From positions 1 to 63,174 of the forward strand of contig NZ_QFQZ01000019.1 in assembly GCF_003243465.1 (NCBI RefSeq): a DNA stretch of 63,174 nt. The letters are read 5' to 3'. A model generated the notes under the pieces. The model saw only the letters and a list, made by a program, of their open reading frames with translations. It was not told the origin of the DNA and did no database searches. Of this stretch, positions 1 to 7,182 are shown piece after piece. The position numbers and the translations under genes were made by a program. The stretch comes from Caulobacter segnis. Lineage in GTDB: Bacteria; Pseudomonadota; Alphaproteobacteria; Caulobacterales; Caulobacteraceae. Positions within the stretch are counted from its first letter, which is position 1. The number at the start of each line of letters is the position of its first letter.

Positions 1-629
1 GCTTCACGTTCATCAGACACTCCTCTCCAGCTCCGAAAAGCTAGCATGGGTGTCCACTGAAACGAGGGAGGATCACCATAGCCGTTCTGGGCTTGGTATT
101 TCTCAGACGGCTCCAGGGCGGTCTTGAGGTTGCAGATAAAGGTGCCCTTGTCGGTCGAGTAGCTGGTCGAGGAGCACTCGTCTCCGTATTCCTTGCCGAA
201 GATGAAGGCCTGAGCGTCGGCGTCGTATTTGTATCCGACCTCCATCTGGAATGCGTAGGTCGTCTGCATTTCGATTGGGGCGATGATGTCGGTGGCGTTG
301 GCCATCCGCGCTTCGTAGGCCGCCGTCGTCTCGAACTCGTCCTTCTCCTGCTTTTTCTCGGCTGCGGTCAGGATGTCGAGAAAGCGGAGAGCATCGGCGC
401 CCTTGTAGTTCGCCGGCAGAGGCGCACCCGAACCCGGATAAGCAGCGGGCTTCCAGGGAGCGGGAGCCGGGGCGGGAGCAGGAATGGGAGCGGCTACGGG
501 TGCGGGCTTGGGAGCAGGCTTGGCAGCGGCCGGAGCGGGCTTCTTAGCTGGTGCTTTTTGAGGTGCAGCAACGGCACCGGATGCGAGCGCCACACTGGCG
601 ATCGAGCACAACAGGGCAATGCGTCTCAT
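1..629 (-). CDS. Exported Pro/Ala-rich hypothetical protein (3' end beyond window)
   Basis: An open frame runs from an ATG at 629-627 off the left edge of the window, giving at least 209 residues. The N-terminus is a clear signal peptide (MRRIALLCSIASVALASG, cleavage near AVA-AP), so the product is probably periplasmic. Residues about 25-60 are a low-complexity linker of repeated Ala, Pro and Lys (KPAP, PAPAPAP). A globular part follows with no motif I recognise; it contains one acidic helix-like stretch and at least two Cys. Base composition is less G+C-rich than in genes after 2 kb, matching the other genes of this segment. Function unknown. Frame consistency and the signal peptide make it a convincing gene. 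Confidence 0.7.
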   Translation of the reverse strand, partial: MRRIALLCSIASVALASGAVAAPQKAPAKKPAPAAAKPAPKPAPVAAPIPAPAPAPAPWKPAAYPGSGAPLPANYKGADALRFLDILTAAEKKQEKDEFETTAAYEARMANATDIIAPIEMQTTYAFQMEVGYKYDADAQAFIFGKEYGDECSSTSYSTDKGTFICNLKTALEPSEKYQAQNGYGDPPSFQWTPMLAFRSWRGVSDERE

Positions 630-729
630 AGATTGGTTCCCCAGACTTTGACCCACCATAGGTCGTGTTTCGATAGCGCTGCAATGGCGAAGCCCCGCTC
701 GTGGCGGGGCTCCGGTGCGCGGATTGGGT

Positions 730-1068
730 TCAGAATTCTTCGGCTAACATCACCGTCAGGACGCGGCGGCATTTGCTTGGATCGGAGGGGTCTTCGCTGC
801 CGAACTCAAAGGCTGGATCGTAGTAGTCGATCTTCCAGAGGACGGTTTCGCCATCGACAGTCACGCGCCCAAAGTCGTGTTCGCGGTGCGGATCGTTGCC
901 GTTGTTGAACTGGTCGAACTCGCGAACAGCACGGCAGGCACGCTGCACGAACAGCGCGCCCTTGTCGTTGACGCCACGGGTAATCACCCACCGGCCAAGG
1001 CTGACATCCATGTCTTTGCGGAAGCGGTCGTTGAGCGTGCGGATCGGAGCCGCATCAATCGTCGTCAT
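730..1068 (-). CDS. DUF3768 family protein
   Basis: A 112-residue protein recognisable as DUF3768 from its ordered landmarks: IRTLNDRFR near the N-terminus, GRWVITRGV, the acidic NDPHREHDFG segment around residue 60, WKIDYYD, and the C-terminal RVLTVMLAEE. The family has no assigned activity. From general knowledge it is common on plasmids, prophages and integrative elements of alphaproteobacteria, which fits its place beside the truncated radC. It is intracellular, with no signal peptide or membrane helix. The ATG start is followed at once by MTTIDAAPIR, and no better start is available. Assignment to the family is secure; function is unknown. Confidence 0.85.
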   Translation of the reverse strand: MTTIDAAPIRTLNDRFRKDMDVSLGRWVITRGVNDKGALFVQRACRAVREFDQFNNGNDPHREHDFGRVTVDGETVLWKIDYYDPAFEFGSEDPSDPSKCRRVLTVMLAEEF

Positions 1069-1213
1069 AGGTCCCTCACGAGCCGCGGAATTGCGGCCCT
1101 GATTGATCTACGCAGATAGACTCATGGCGTCAGCCAGAAAAAGTGAATTAAAACAGGATCTTAGGTCGTAAAAATCCTACGCGGCTGTATCTCCATTGAA
1201 CAAGGAGATGCAC

Positions 1214-1408
1214 ATGCAAACGCAAACCGAAGACTTCCTGGATGCGCTGGTCGACCAAATGGTTCAGGACTTCTCGCCCGAGGGTTCGCTTGTGCAGCGC
1301 AAGTCGGGTGAAACCTACTTCCGTGGCGTGCCGGTCTACTACAAGCGCCAACGGGACCTGCTGGTGCTGATCGTCCACGAGGAACGCTTCGAGCTTCCCT
1401 TGTTCTAA
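1214..1408 (+). CDS. Small hypothetical protein (64 aa)
   Basis: The start was placed at the ATG at 1214 because AAGGAG at 1202-1207 lies six bases upstream. The frame could also open at TTG 1196 or ATG 1208, which overlap that ribosome-binding site. The product is 64 residues, soluble and acidic at its N-terminus (TEDFLDALVDQMVQDF), with a C-terminal beta-rich stretch (YFRGVPVYYKRQ, LLVLIVHEERFELPLF). No family is recognised. It converges on the next gene and their stop codons overlap by four bases. It belongs to the lower-G+C segment next to radC, so it is probably accessory cargo. Confidence 0.6.
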   Translation: MQTQTEDFLDALVDQMVQDFSPEGSLVQRKSGETYFRGVPVYYKRQRDLLVLIVHEERFELPLF

Positions 1409-1743
1409 GCAGCGCCTTCGGAGTGTTTCTTCCACGTCCTCCTAGGCGCGAATGTCGCGCCCGTGACTCTTGAATACCAACGACCGGTCTTAATCGCGGA
1501 TACCTGGGCAGGGGTGATGCCGTATCGGCGACCGATTTCGGTGCAGTTGCCACCGGCCAGATAGACCTCTCGCGCCAAGTCATCACTCAGCCGAAGCTGC
1601 TTTCCATTCCTCGCCTTGTTGATGGTGTGGTTGGGATTGCGAGCGGCAAAGCACTCAAATGAGCAGGCGGTCCAAAGCTGCATTTGCTTGGTGGCTTCGA
1701 CCATCGTGCGGCAGTTAGGGCAGATCAGAAAAAGCTGGGTCAT
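1405..1743 (-). CDS. Small zinc-ribbon / helix-turn-helix protein (112 aa)
   Basis: The N-terminus carries a probable zinc site, CPNC at residues 9-12 paired with C-x3-C around residues 28-32. The second half is a helix-turn-helix-like stretch (LSDDLAREVYLAGG, then IGRRYGITPAQVSAIKTGR). That segment resembles the DNA-recognition part of HNH and homing-endonuclease-associated proteins of phages, but no nuclease motif is present. It is therefore a putative small DNA-binding protein. It ends against the small plus-strand gene with overlapping stops, and its ATG lies only about 35 bases from the stop of truncated radC. Membership in a mobile element is inferred from this position and the base composition. 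Confidence 0.6.
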   Translation of the reverse strand: MTQLFLICPNCRTMVEATKQMQLWTACSFECFAARNPNHTINKARNGKQLRLSDDLAREVYLAGGNCTEIGRRYGITPAQVSAIKTGRWYSRVTGATFAPRRTWKKHSEGAA

Positions 1744-1815
1744 GCTCCTACTTAGCGGCCGCGAAATGCCAGCCTGCGCTAAGCGAGCCCTAAAATGCCG
1801 TGTGCGCGGAACGCT
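1744..1815. other. Candidate boundary of an integrated element inside radC
   Basis: Homology to RadC stops at the codons for FLDRK, around 1805-1825 on the plus strand. Leftward the sequence changes at once to short, less G+C-rich, non-family coding. An attachment core would be expected within this stretch; its partner copy and the rest of radC would lie left of the window. No integrase is visible inside the window. This is an inference from gene truncation and composition only. Confidence 0.45.
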
Positions 1816-2303
1816 TTTTTCCTGTCCAGGAAGAGCACCCGAAATTGCTCGCGCGACTCGTTGGCCAGCGCCACGCGGACATAGCCGAGCAGCGCGCTCC
1901 AGGACGAGATCACCGGCCGCTTGGCGATCTTGTCGCGGCCGGCGCGCAGCGTGACCTCGTGCAGCAGCTTCAGGTCCATGGCCGCCGCCTCGCCGACGCC
2001 CGGCACCGTGCGCAGTTCCTCCACGGTGGCCCCCAGCACCCCGTCCAGCGAGCCGAACCGCGTCAGCAGGGCCTTGGCCAGCGGCTTGACGTCGCCGCGC
2101 GGGAAGGTGCGGAACAGGAAGAGCTCGATCAGCTCATAGTCGGGCAGGGCGATGAACCCGCCTTTGGCGGCGCGCTCGCGCAGCCGCTCCCGGTGACCCA
2201 GGTGGTAGGCGTGGGCGGACTTGCGGACGGGCTTGGACCGAGCGGGGGCTGGCGGCGCGTCCGACGCGCCGTCGGAGATCGTCAGGGATGAAACGCTGAC
2301 CAT
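1779..2303 (-). pseudogene. radC: radC, N-terminal part only (catalytic-like JAB/MPN domain missing)
   Basis: The 174-residue frame begins like RadC: HLGHRERLRER near residue 35, the helix-hairpin-helix region with LRTVPGVGEAAAMDLK around residues 100-115, then REQFRVLFLDRK. At FLDRK the family would continue into the metal-binding C-terminal domain (HxHx7SxxD). Here ten unrelated residues follow (AFRAHGILGLA) and then a stop. Full-length RadC proteins are usually around 220-250 residues. About the last third is missing, so the gene is almost certainly non-functional as a RadC-type hydrolase. The switch coincides with the edge of the lower-G+C segment at about 1.75-1.80 kb. Insertion of an element is the simplest cause; a deletion joining FLDRK to sequence near the radC end is the alternative. 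Confidence 0.85.
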
Positions 2304-2330
2304 GCCGTCCCTCGACTCTTGAGGGTGATA

Positions 2331-2594
2331 TTAGGTCAAATCAATCCAGGATTGTCGAGCAAGAAACTGGCGGTGGCGTTGCGCGTGCAACGTCCGCGAT
2401 CTCCACAAGGCGTAGCCAATCGCCGGGACGAACTGAAACGCCACGCCAGCTTGAGCCATCACGAAGCGCTGGTGCGTCATCGCGCCGTCGTGAAAGCGCA
2501 GCCAGCACCAGGCGGCGATTGCGGCCCACGTGATCAGAAGCGCCAGCACGCCAAGGCGTTGTCTAAAGGGGCTGCCGGGCTTCCAGTCGCGCAT
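2331..2594 (-). CDS. Small membrane protein, two predicted TM helices (87 aa)
   Basis: The frame is open further upstream into map, but the ATG at 2594 gives a sensible 87-residue protein beginning MRDWKPGSPFRQR. It has two hydrophobic stretches, LGVLALLITWAAIAAWCW (residues 15-33) and FVMAQAGVAFQFVPAIGYALW (about 45-65), and a basic C-terminal tail. It therefore looks like a small inner-membrane protein. It lies between map and radC on the same strand. No family is recognised. The absence of a competing frame and the helix-loop-helix layout support it, but no strong ribosome-binding site is visible. Confidence 0.5.
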   Translation of the reverse strand: MRDWKPGSPFRQRLGVLALLITWAAIAAWCWLRFHDGAMTHQRFVMAQAGVAFQFVPAIGYALWRSRTLHAQRHRQFLARQSWIDLT

Positions 2595-2597
2595 AGG

Positions 2598-2619
2598 GCG
2601 AGCTTCACAAGAAGCTCGC
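2598..2619 (-). other. Perfect hairpin between map and the small membrane gene
   Basis: Nine-base arms GCGAGCTTC / GAAGCTCGC enclose a four-base loop. The hairpin sits 17 bases after the map stop and just upstream of the ATG at 2594. No U-tract follows on the minus strand, so it is not a classical terminator. It could limit read-through from map or mask the downstream ribosome-binding region. Confidence 0.5.
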
Positions 2620-2635
2620 TGCAGGTCAAGCGCGA

Positions 2636-3466
2636 CTAACCGCCCAGGATCACCGGCTGGAACAGGCCGGCCGGCGAGGCCGTGAACACCTCGTAGCCGT
2701 CTCCCGTCACGCCGATCGAGTGCTCGCACTGGGCCGACAGCGACTTGTCGCGGGTCACGGCCGTCCAGCCGTCCTGCAGCACCTTCACGGCCGGCTTGCC
2801 CAGGTTCACCATCGGCTCGACGGTGAAGAACATGCCGGGCTTGAGCACCGCGCCCTGGCCGGGGCGGCCGAAGTGCAGGATGTTCGGGGCGTCGTGGAAC
2901 ACCTTGCCCAGGCCGTGGCCGCAGAAGTCGCGCACGACGCTGCAGCGCTGGGCCTCGACATAGGACTGGATGGCGTAGCCGATGTCGCCCAGGGTGGCGC
3001 CGGGCTTCACGGCCTCCAGGCCGCGCTTCATGCCTTCATAGGTGATCTCGACCAGGCGGCGGGCGCGCGGGCCCACTTCGCCGACGCCGTACATGCGCGA
3101 GGTGTCGCCGTGCCAGCCGTCGACGATGACGGTCACGTCGATATTGACGATGTCGCCTTCCTTCAGGTTCCAGTCGCCGGGAATGCCATGGCAGACCACG
3201 TGGTTGCGCGAGATGCAGACCGTCTTGGGATAGCCGCGATAATAGAGGCAGGCGGGCAGGGCCTTGTGGTCGAGGATGAACTCGCGGGCCAGCCGGTCCA
3301 GCTCGTCGGACGAGACGCCCGGCTGGACGTGCGGGATCAGCATGTCCAGGCACTCGGCGGCCAGCTTGCCGGCGCGGCGCATGCCCTCGAAGTCTTCCGG
3401 CTTGTGGATCTTGATCTGGCCGGTGCGGGTTTCGGCTTCGATCTCGAGGGCGGTGTCCAGGGTCAT
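2636..3466 (-). CDS. map: Methionine aminopeptidase, type I
   Basis: Removes the initiator methionine from nascent proteins in the cytoplasm. The 276-residue sequence has the pita-bread fold landmarks: catalytic His93 in VCHGIP, and metal ligands Asp110 (NIDVTVI), Asp121 (GDTSRMY), His184 (GHGLGKVFH), Glu217 (FTVEPM) and Glu248 (QCEHSI). All five ligands are present. The first 20 residues are a short extension before the usual start of the family. It is the first gene of a minus-strand run toward radC. The ATG at 3466 is the only good start. Confidence 0.97.
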   Translation of the reverse strand: MTLDTALEIEAETRTGQIKIHKPEDFEGMRRAGKLAAECLDMLIPHVQPGVSSDELDRLAREFILDHKALPACLYYRGYPKTVCISRNHVVCHGIPGDWNLKEGDIVNIDVTVIVDGWHGDTSRMYGVGEVGPRARRLVEITYEGMKRGLEAVKPGATLGDIGYAIQSYVEAQRCSVVRDFCGHGLGKVFHDAPNILHFGRPGQGAVLKPGMFFTVEPMVNLGKPAVKVLQDGWTAVTRDKSLSAQCEHSIGVTGDGYEVFTASPAGLFQPVILGG

Positions 3467-3583
3467 GCTCTACTCGGGGCGCGTCGCCGCGCAAAGGCGG
3501 CGATCTAGTCTGTGAAAGGCGTATCTCGCCATCCTAGCACGGATTTCAAGCCTTTGGCGGACAAGAGTGTCACGGGGGCAAGG

Positions 3584-3970
3584 CTACGGCGTGACGCGCC
3601 GCACCACGCCGTCGCCCGCGTGGATCTCCTTGATGAAGCGCGCGTCCAGCCAGGTCGGCTTGTCGCGCCGCACGTGGCACACGCCTTCGTAGCGCGTGAC
3701 CCGGCCCGAGCCCTTCTCGGTCACGTCGGCGGTGAACTTGACGTCCCATTCGCCCGGACGCCCCGTCGGGCGCGGGTCCATGTCGTCGGAATTGACGCCC
3801 TCGATCTCCTTCAGGGCGAAGCGCTCGCGAAGCTCGGAGGTGCAGGTCTTGAAGGCGAAGGCGACCCGCAGGCCGGTCATCATCTTGCCCTCGGGCTTGT
3901 TCGGGTCGGCGCGGCCGCACCCCGACAACGCCACGGCCAGGACGGCCAGAGCCAGCACGGTCCTCTTCAT
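3584..3970 (-). CDS. Putative lipoprotein (128 aa)
   Basis: The N-terminus MKRTVLALAVLAVALSGC is a lipoprotein signal with lipobox LSGC and Cys at residue 18, so the mature protein is predicted to be membrane-anchored in the periplasm. The rest is about 110 residues with no recognised domain. Two further Cys (CTSE, and CHVR near the C-terminus) could form a disulphide. It lies between map and sfsA, both on the same strand, with about 80-120 bases on each side. Overlapping frames in this stretch look like shadows, since only this one has a coherent export signal. Confidence 0.7.
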   Translation of the reverse strand: MKRTVLALAVLAVALSGCGRADPNKPEGKMMTGLRVAFAFKTCTSELRERFALKEIEGVNSDDMDPRPTGRPGEWDVKFTADVTEKGSGRVTRYEGVCHVRRDKPTWLDARFIKEIHAGDGVVRRVTP

Positions 3971-4053
3971 ACGCTTCCCCCACCGCCGCGCCCCTCTCGC
4001 GCGGGTGCGTGAAGGGGTACCGCGAGCGGCGCGGAATGCAGCTTAAATCGGTG

Positions 4054-4761
4054 TTAGGTGGGGGTTGTCCACAGCATCCGCCGCTCAATCCGCACCGCCT
4101 CCGTCCCCATCGCGCAGGCATAGACCAGCACCTCCACGCCAGCCTTCGCCGCCGCCTCCAGCCCCCGCGCGAACGCCGGATCCAGATCCGCGCAGGCCTG
4201 GAACGCCTCGCAGTCCTCGCGCTGGACGACGAACAACACGACGGCCCGCTCGCCCAGCGCCACGCGGGCGGCCAGTTCGGAGAGGTGCCGGGTCGAGCGC
4301 TCGGCCTTGCAGTCGGGGAATTCGGCCAGGCCTGGAACGCGGGAGAAGTGGCAGTTCTTGACCTCCAGCCAGCAGGGCGGGCGGCTCTGGCTGGTCAGCA
4401 GGAAGTCGACGCGGCTGGCCTCGCCGTACTTCACCTCGGGGCGGACGGTGTCGTAGCCCGCCAGTTCCGGGATCGCGCCGGCCGCCAGGGCCTCGGCGAC
4501 CAGCTTGTTGGGCAGCAGGGTGTTGACGCCGACCAGGGTGTTTCCCTGCTCGACCATCTGCAGGGTGTAGGCGAGCTTGCGCTTGGGATCGTCGGACTTC
4601 GAGGCCCAGGCGACGAGGCCGGGCGCCTTCAGGCCCAGCATGGCGCCGGGGTTGGGGCAGTGGGCCGTGACCGCCTGTCCGTCATCCAGCACGAGGTCGG
4701 CGAAGAAGCGCTTGTAGCGCGACACCAGGCGGCCGCGAACGAGCGGTTGCGGGAGCAGCAT
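4054..4761 (-). CDS. sfsA: SfsA, sugar fermentation stimulation protein family
   Basis: The frame opens at a TTG at 4791, but the family normally starts just before PLVRGRLVSRYKRF, so ATG 4761 (235 aa) is preferred. SfsA hallmarks are VTAHCPNPGAM (residues about 33-43), EVKYGEASRVDFLL, WLEVKNC and the C-terminal RALEA-type region with VYACAMGTEAVRI. The PD-(D/E)xK-like centre (DFLL ... LEVKN) matches the nuclease-like fold of the family. The cellular role remains unclear; in E. coli it was linked to sugar fermentation genes. It is divergent from the CinA-like gene, sharing a 53-base intergenic region. Confidence 0.93.
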   Translation of the reverse strand: MLLPQPLVRGRLVSRYKRFFADLVLDDGQAVTAHCPNPGAMLGLKAPGLVAWASKSDDPKRKLAYTLQMVEQGNTLVGVNTLLPNKLVAEALAAGAIPELAGYDTVRPEVKYGEASRVDFLLTSQSRPPCWLEVKNCHFSRVPGLAEFPDCKAERSTRHLSELAARVALGERAVVLFVVQREDCEAFQACADLDPAFARGLEAAAKAGVEVLVYACAMGTEAVRIERRMLWTTPT

Positions 4762-4814
4762 GCGAAGCCTAAGTCGATCCTCGAAGAACAACGGCGATGT
4801 AGGGGATGCGGGCG

Positions 4815-5585
4815 ATGACGGCCATCAAAAGCGAGCGCGTGACGGCGGCGGTGATGATCATCGGCGACGAGATCCTCTCCGGCCGCACCCAGGACACCAA
4901 CCTCGCGGCCATCGCCAAGTACCTGGCGACCTACGGCGTCGACCTGTGCGAAGCGCGCGTTGTTCCCGATGTCGAGCAGGAGATCATCGACGCGGTCAAC
5001 GCCCTGCGCACCAAGTACGACTACGTAATCACCACCGGCGGCATCGGCCCGACCCACGACGACATCACCGCCGACTCGATCGCCAAGGCCTTTGGCGTCA
5101 CCGCGCCCGAGCATCCCGAGATCATGGCCATGCTGCGCGAGCGCTGGGGCGAGCCGAACGCCGCCCGCCGCCGCATGGCCCACGTGCCCGAAGGCGGCAG
5201 CCTGGTGAAGAACCCGGTGCAGGGCCCGCCCGGCTTCCAGAAGGAGAACGTCTTCGTCCTGGCCGGCGTGCCGGCGATCATGCGCGGCATGCTCGAAGAC
5301 GTCGGCCCGCGCCTGCGGACCGGAGCGGTGGTGCTGAGCAAGACCGTGCGGGTGACCGGCACCGGCGAGGGCGTCATCGCCGCGCCTCTGGAGGCCGTCG
5401 CCAAGGCCCATCCGGACATGTCGCTAGGCAGCTATCCGTTCTTCTCGCCGCCGGACGTCTATGGCGCGAACCTGGTGCTGCGCGGTCGCGACGCGGCCGA
5501 GCTGGACGCGGCCGTGGAAGAGCTGGTCGCGGCCCTGGAAGAGGCCGGCGCCAAGAATATCGAGCGGGTGGAGGTCCCGGCCTAG
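4815..5585 (+). CDS. CinA N-terminal / MoaB-type molybdopterin-binding domain protein
   Basis: A 256-residue protein with the MoCF-binding fold: GDEILSGRTQDTN (residues about 17-29), TTGGIGPTHDD (about 73-83), and PVQGPPGFQKEN. It corresponds to the stand-alone N-terminal half of CinA (COG1058), without the C-terminal nicotinamide-nucleotide amidase domain. The family is often annotated 'competence/damage-inducible protein A'. Real substrates may be pyridine-nucleotide derivatives or molybdopterin. ATG 4815 was chosen over ATG 4806 because AGGGG at 4801-4805 sits nine bases before it but directly abuts 4806. It has its own promoter region divergent from sfsA. Confidence 0.9.
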   Translation: MTAIKSERVTAAVMIIGDEILSGRTQDTNLAAIAKYLATYGVDLCEARVVPDVEQEIIDAVNALRTKYDYVITTGGIGPTHDDITADSIAKAFGVTAPEHPEIMAMLRERWGEPNAARRRMAHVPEGGSLVKNPVQGPPGFQKENVFVLAGVPAIMRGMLEDVGPRLRTGAVVLSKTVRVTGTGEGVIAAPLEAVAKAHPDMSLGSYPFFSPPDVYGANLVLRGRDAAELDAAVEELVAALEEAGAKNIERVEVPA

Positions 5586-5619
5586 CGGGCAAACACTACC
5601 TAAACGTCCACCTCATCTT

Positions 5620-5650
5620 CGTCATTCCCACAACAAGGCCGGGAATGACG
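5620..5650. repeat. Short palindrome of the GTCAT...ATGAC intergenic repeat type
   Basis: Ten-base arms CGTCATTCCC / GGGAATGACG with an 11-base loop lie between the converging CinA-like and XRE genes. The outer ends match the ends of the longer elements at 45.9 and 49.8 kb (GTCATCCCGG ... CCGGGATGAC), so this looks like a minimal or decayed member. It may also act as a bidirectional transcription end. Confidence 0.6.
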
Positions 5651-5685
5651 GTTGTTTATTGATGGGGGAGGAGGCGCAACGCCCC

Positions 5686-6084
5686 CTACTCGTCGTCGGC
5701 GATGGCCTTGGCCAGGTCGGCCAGGTGACGGCGCATGGCCGCAGAGCCGATGCCGACATAGGCGCGGGCCAGCTCGGGGCCGCCCGGCGTCGACCAGAAC
5801 GCGGCCATCTCGTTGGCGAGGTCGGCGGCGGTGCTGTCGGCGCCTTCCGGGTCGTCCAGGCCCTCGAAGAAGAAGCCGATCGGCGTCTTCAGGAACATCG
5901 CCGTCGCGTGCAGCTTGCTGGCGCTGATCCGGTTGGCCCCGCCCTCGTACTTTTGCACCTGCTGGAAGGTCAGCCCCAAGGCGTCGGCCAAGGCCTGCTG
6001 GGAATAGCCCAGATCCTTCCGGCGCATGCGCAGCCGGCGGCCGACGTGGATGTCGACGGGATCGGGAGTCTTGTCTTCAGCCAT
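5686..6084 (-). CDS. XRE-family helix-turn-helix regulator (132 aa)
   Basis: Residues about 12-70 form a Cro/CI-type helix-turn-helix: HVGRRLRMRRKDLGYSQQ, ALADALGL, TFQQVQKYEGGANRI, SASKLHATAMFL. A short acidic alpha-helical C-terminal part follows. The architecture is common in alphaproteobacteria (HipB-like, no extra sensor domain). ATG 6084 was chosen because the upstream extension is not part of the family. Targets are unknown. The 540-base region upstream holds a palindrome that could be an autoregulatory site or the operator of the next operon. Confidence 0.88.
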   Translation of the reverse strand: MAEDKTPDPVDIHVGRRLRMRRKDLGYSQQALADALGLTFQQVQKYEGGANRISASKLHATAMFLKTPIGFFFEGLDDPEGADSTAADLANEMAAFWSTPGGPELARAYVGIGSAAMRRHLADLAKAIADDE

Positions 6085-6627
6085 GGGATAGCACTCGAAC
6101 GCAACAAAGGACGGACAGTAGCCGCGCCCGGCGACCGGGCAAGCCGTTCTCCGGACGAGGAGCGCTTTGGGCGCATCGACCAATCAGGCCCGCAGGCCGA
6201 TCGCCGCATACGCCGAGGCCCTCCTCAGGAAACTCTGCAATTCTGGCGGGAGTCGAGCGGCGGAGAAATGGGTATTACACTCGCACGCGTCGATTCAGTT
6301 GGCGCGCGAACTTGAGTAGGAATTTCCACCTTAAGTGGAAAGGGCGCCATGATCTAGGCGCTTCACGCTCTTCCGGGCGATGGCCGACAGGGGCGGGAAA
6401 ACCGAGGAAACCTGACCGCCCTGCGGTCCGGGTGAGCTGAATCGGTCACAAAATATTGAAATAAAGCGACTTTTAGCTCGCTTGTCGCCGCGCCAAACGC
6501 GAGTTTGAGGGCGCGTGCGAGGCTTCATAATCGGGCCGACAGGCTGTTGCGCGCGCCGGTCGAAACCGCGCAACGCCGGGTCGGCCCTCCGCGGCCGGAC
6601 CAAGCCTAACAGTAGGGAGTCGCTTCC
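6085..6627. promoter_or_regulatory. Long intergenic region upstream of the catabolic cupin operon
   Basis: No convincing gene is present in these 543 bases. A seven-base-arm palindrome TTTCCAC-CTTAA-GTGGAAA lies at 6323-6341 and is a good operator candidate. An A+T-rich island at 6447-6477 includes ATATTGAAAT (6453-6462) and GACTTTTAGC (6468-6477). Both elements recur upstream of other genes of the island (see findings). The cupin start at 6628 lies about 150 bases further on. Confidence 0.5.
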
Positions 6628-7182
6628 ATGAGCACTGAACCTGGCGCGCCGTTCCGCCGCATCGTGACGGGCCATACGAGCGACAACCGGGCGGTGATCG
6701 CCTCGGACGCGCCACCCACTCGGGTCTTCGACAATCTGGGCGAGGAAGGCCTCGTCTTCTACGAGGTCTGGAACACGCCGCAGACGCCGGCGATCATCGA
6801 CCGCAACGACGCCGAGCCGGGCGAGGCGCAGCTGACATTGGCCCCGCCGCCGGGCGGCACGCGCATCCGGGTCCTCGACATTCCGCCGGACAAGTCCGAC
6901 ACCGACTATTCGACGATCTTCGAGCGCATTGGCGGCGCGGACGCGCACGTCGACGAGGCCAAGCGCCGTCACGCCAGCTTCCACCGCACGCGCTCGATCG
7001 ACTACGGGATCGTGCTCTCCGGCGAGATCACCCTGCTGGTCGACGAGGGCGAGGTGACGGCGTTCGCCGGCGACATCGTGATCCAGCGCGGCACCAACCA
7101 CGGCTGGATCAACCGTTCCGACAAGCCCTGCCGCATCGCGTTCGTGCTGATCGACGGCGTGTTCACGGACGGCCTGGAATGA
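6628..7182 (+). CDS. Cupin-domain protein
   Basis: A 184-residue protein whose C-terminal half is a cupin barrel: YGIVLSGEITLLVDEGEV (about residues 130-148), then GDIVIQRGTNHGWINRS (about 154-170). The second motif has the expected G(X)4-7PxxxxH...N pattern with His but a non-standard first motif. The N-terminal half contains FYEVWNTP and a second beta-rich block with LTLAPPPGGTRIRVLDIPP. Such cupins occur next to ring-cleavage and epimerase genes and may be isomerases or small-molecule sensors. It is the first gene of a four-gene operon and overlaps the next gene by ATGA. Confidence 0.85.
   Translation: MSTEPGAPFRRIVTGHTSDNRAVIASDAPPTRVFDNLGEEGLVFYEVWNTPQTPAIIDRNDAEPGEAQLTLAPPPGGTRIRVLDIPPDKSDTDYSTIFERIGGADAHVDEAKRRHASFHRTRSIDYGIVLSGEITLLVDEGEVTAFAGDIVIQRGTNHGWINRSDKPCRIAFVLIDGVFTDGLE

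Noticed and set aside
93..908. A 271-codon plus-strand frame at the left edge
   Set aside because: It overlaps a minus-strand gene with a signal peptide and the DUF3768 gene, and its low-complexity composition comes from their reverse complement.
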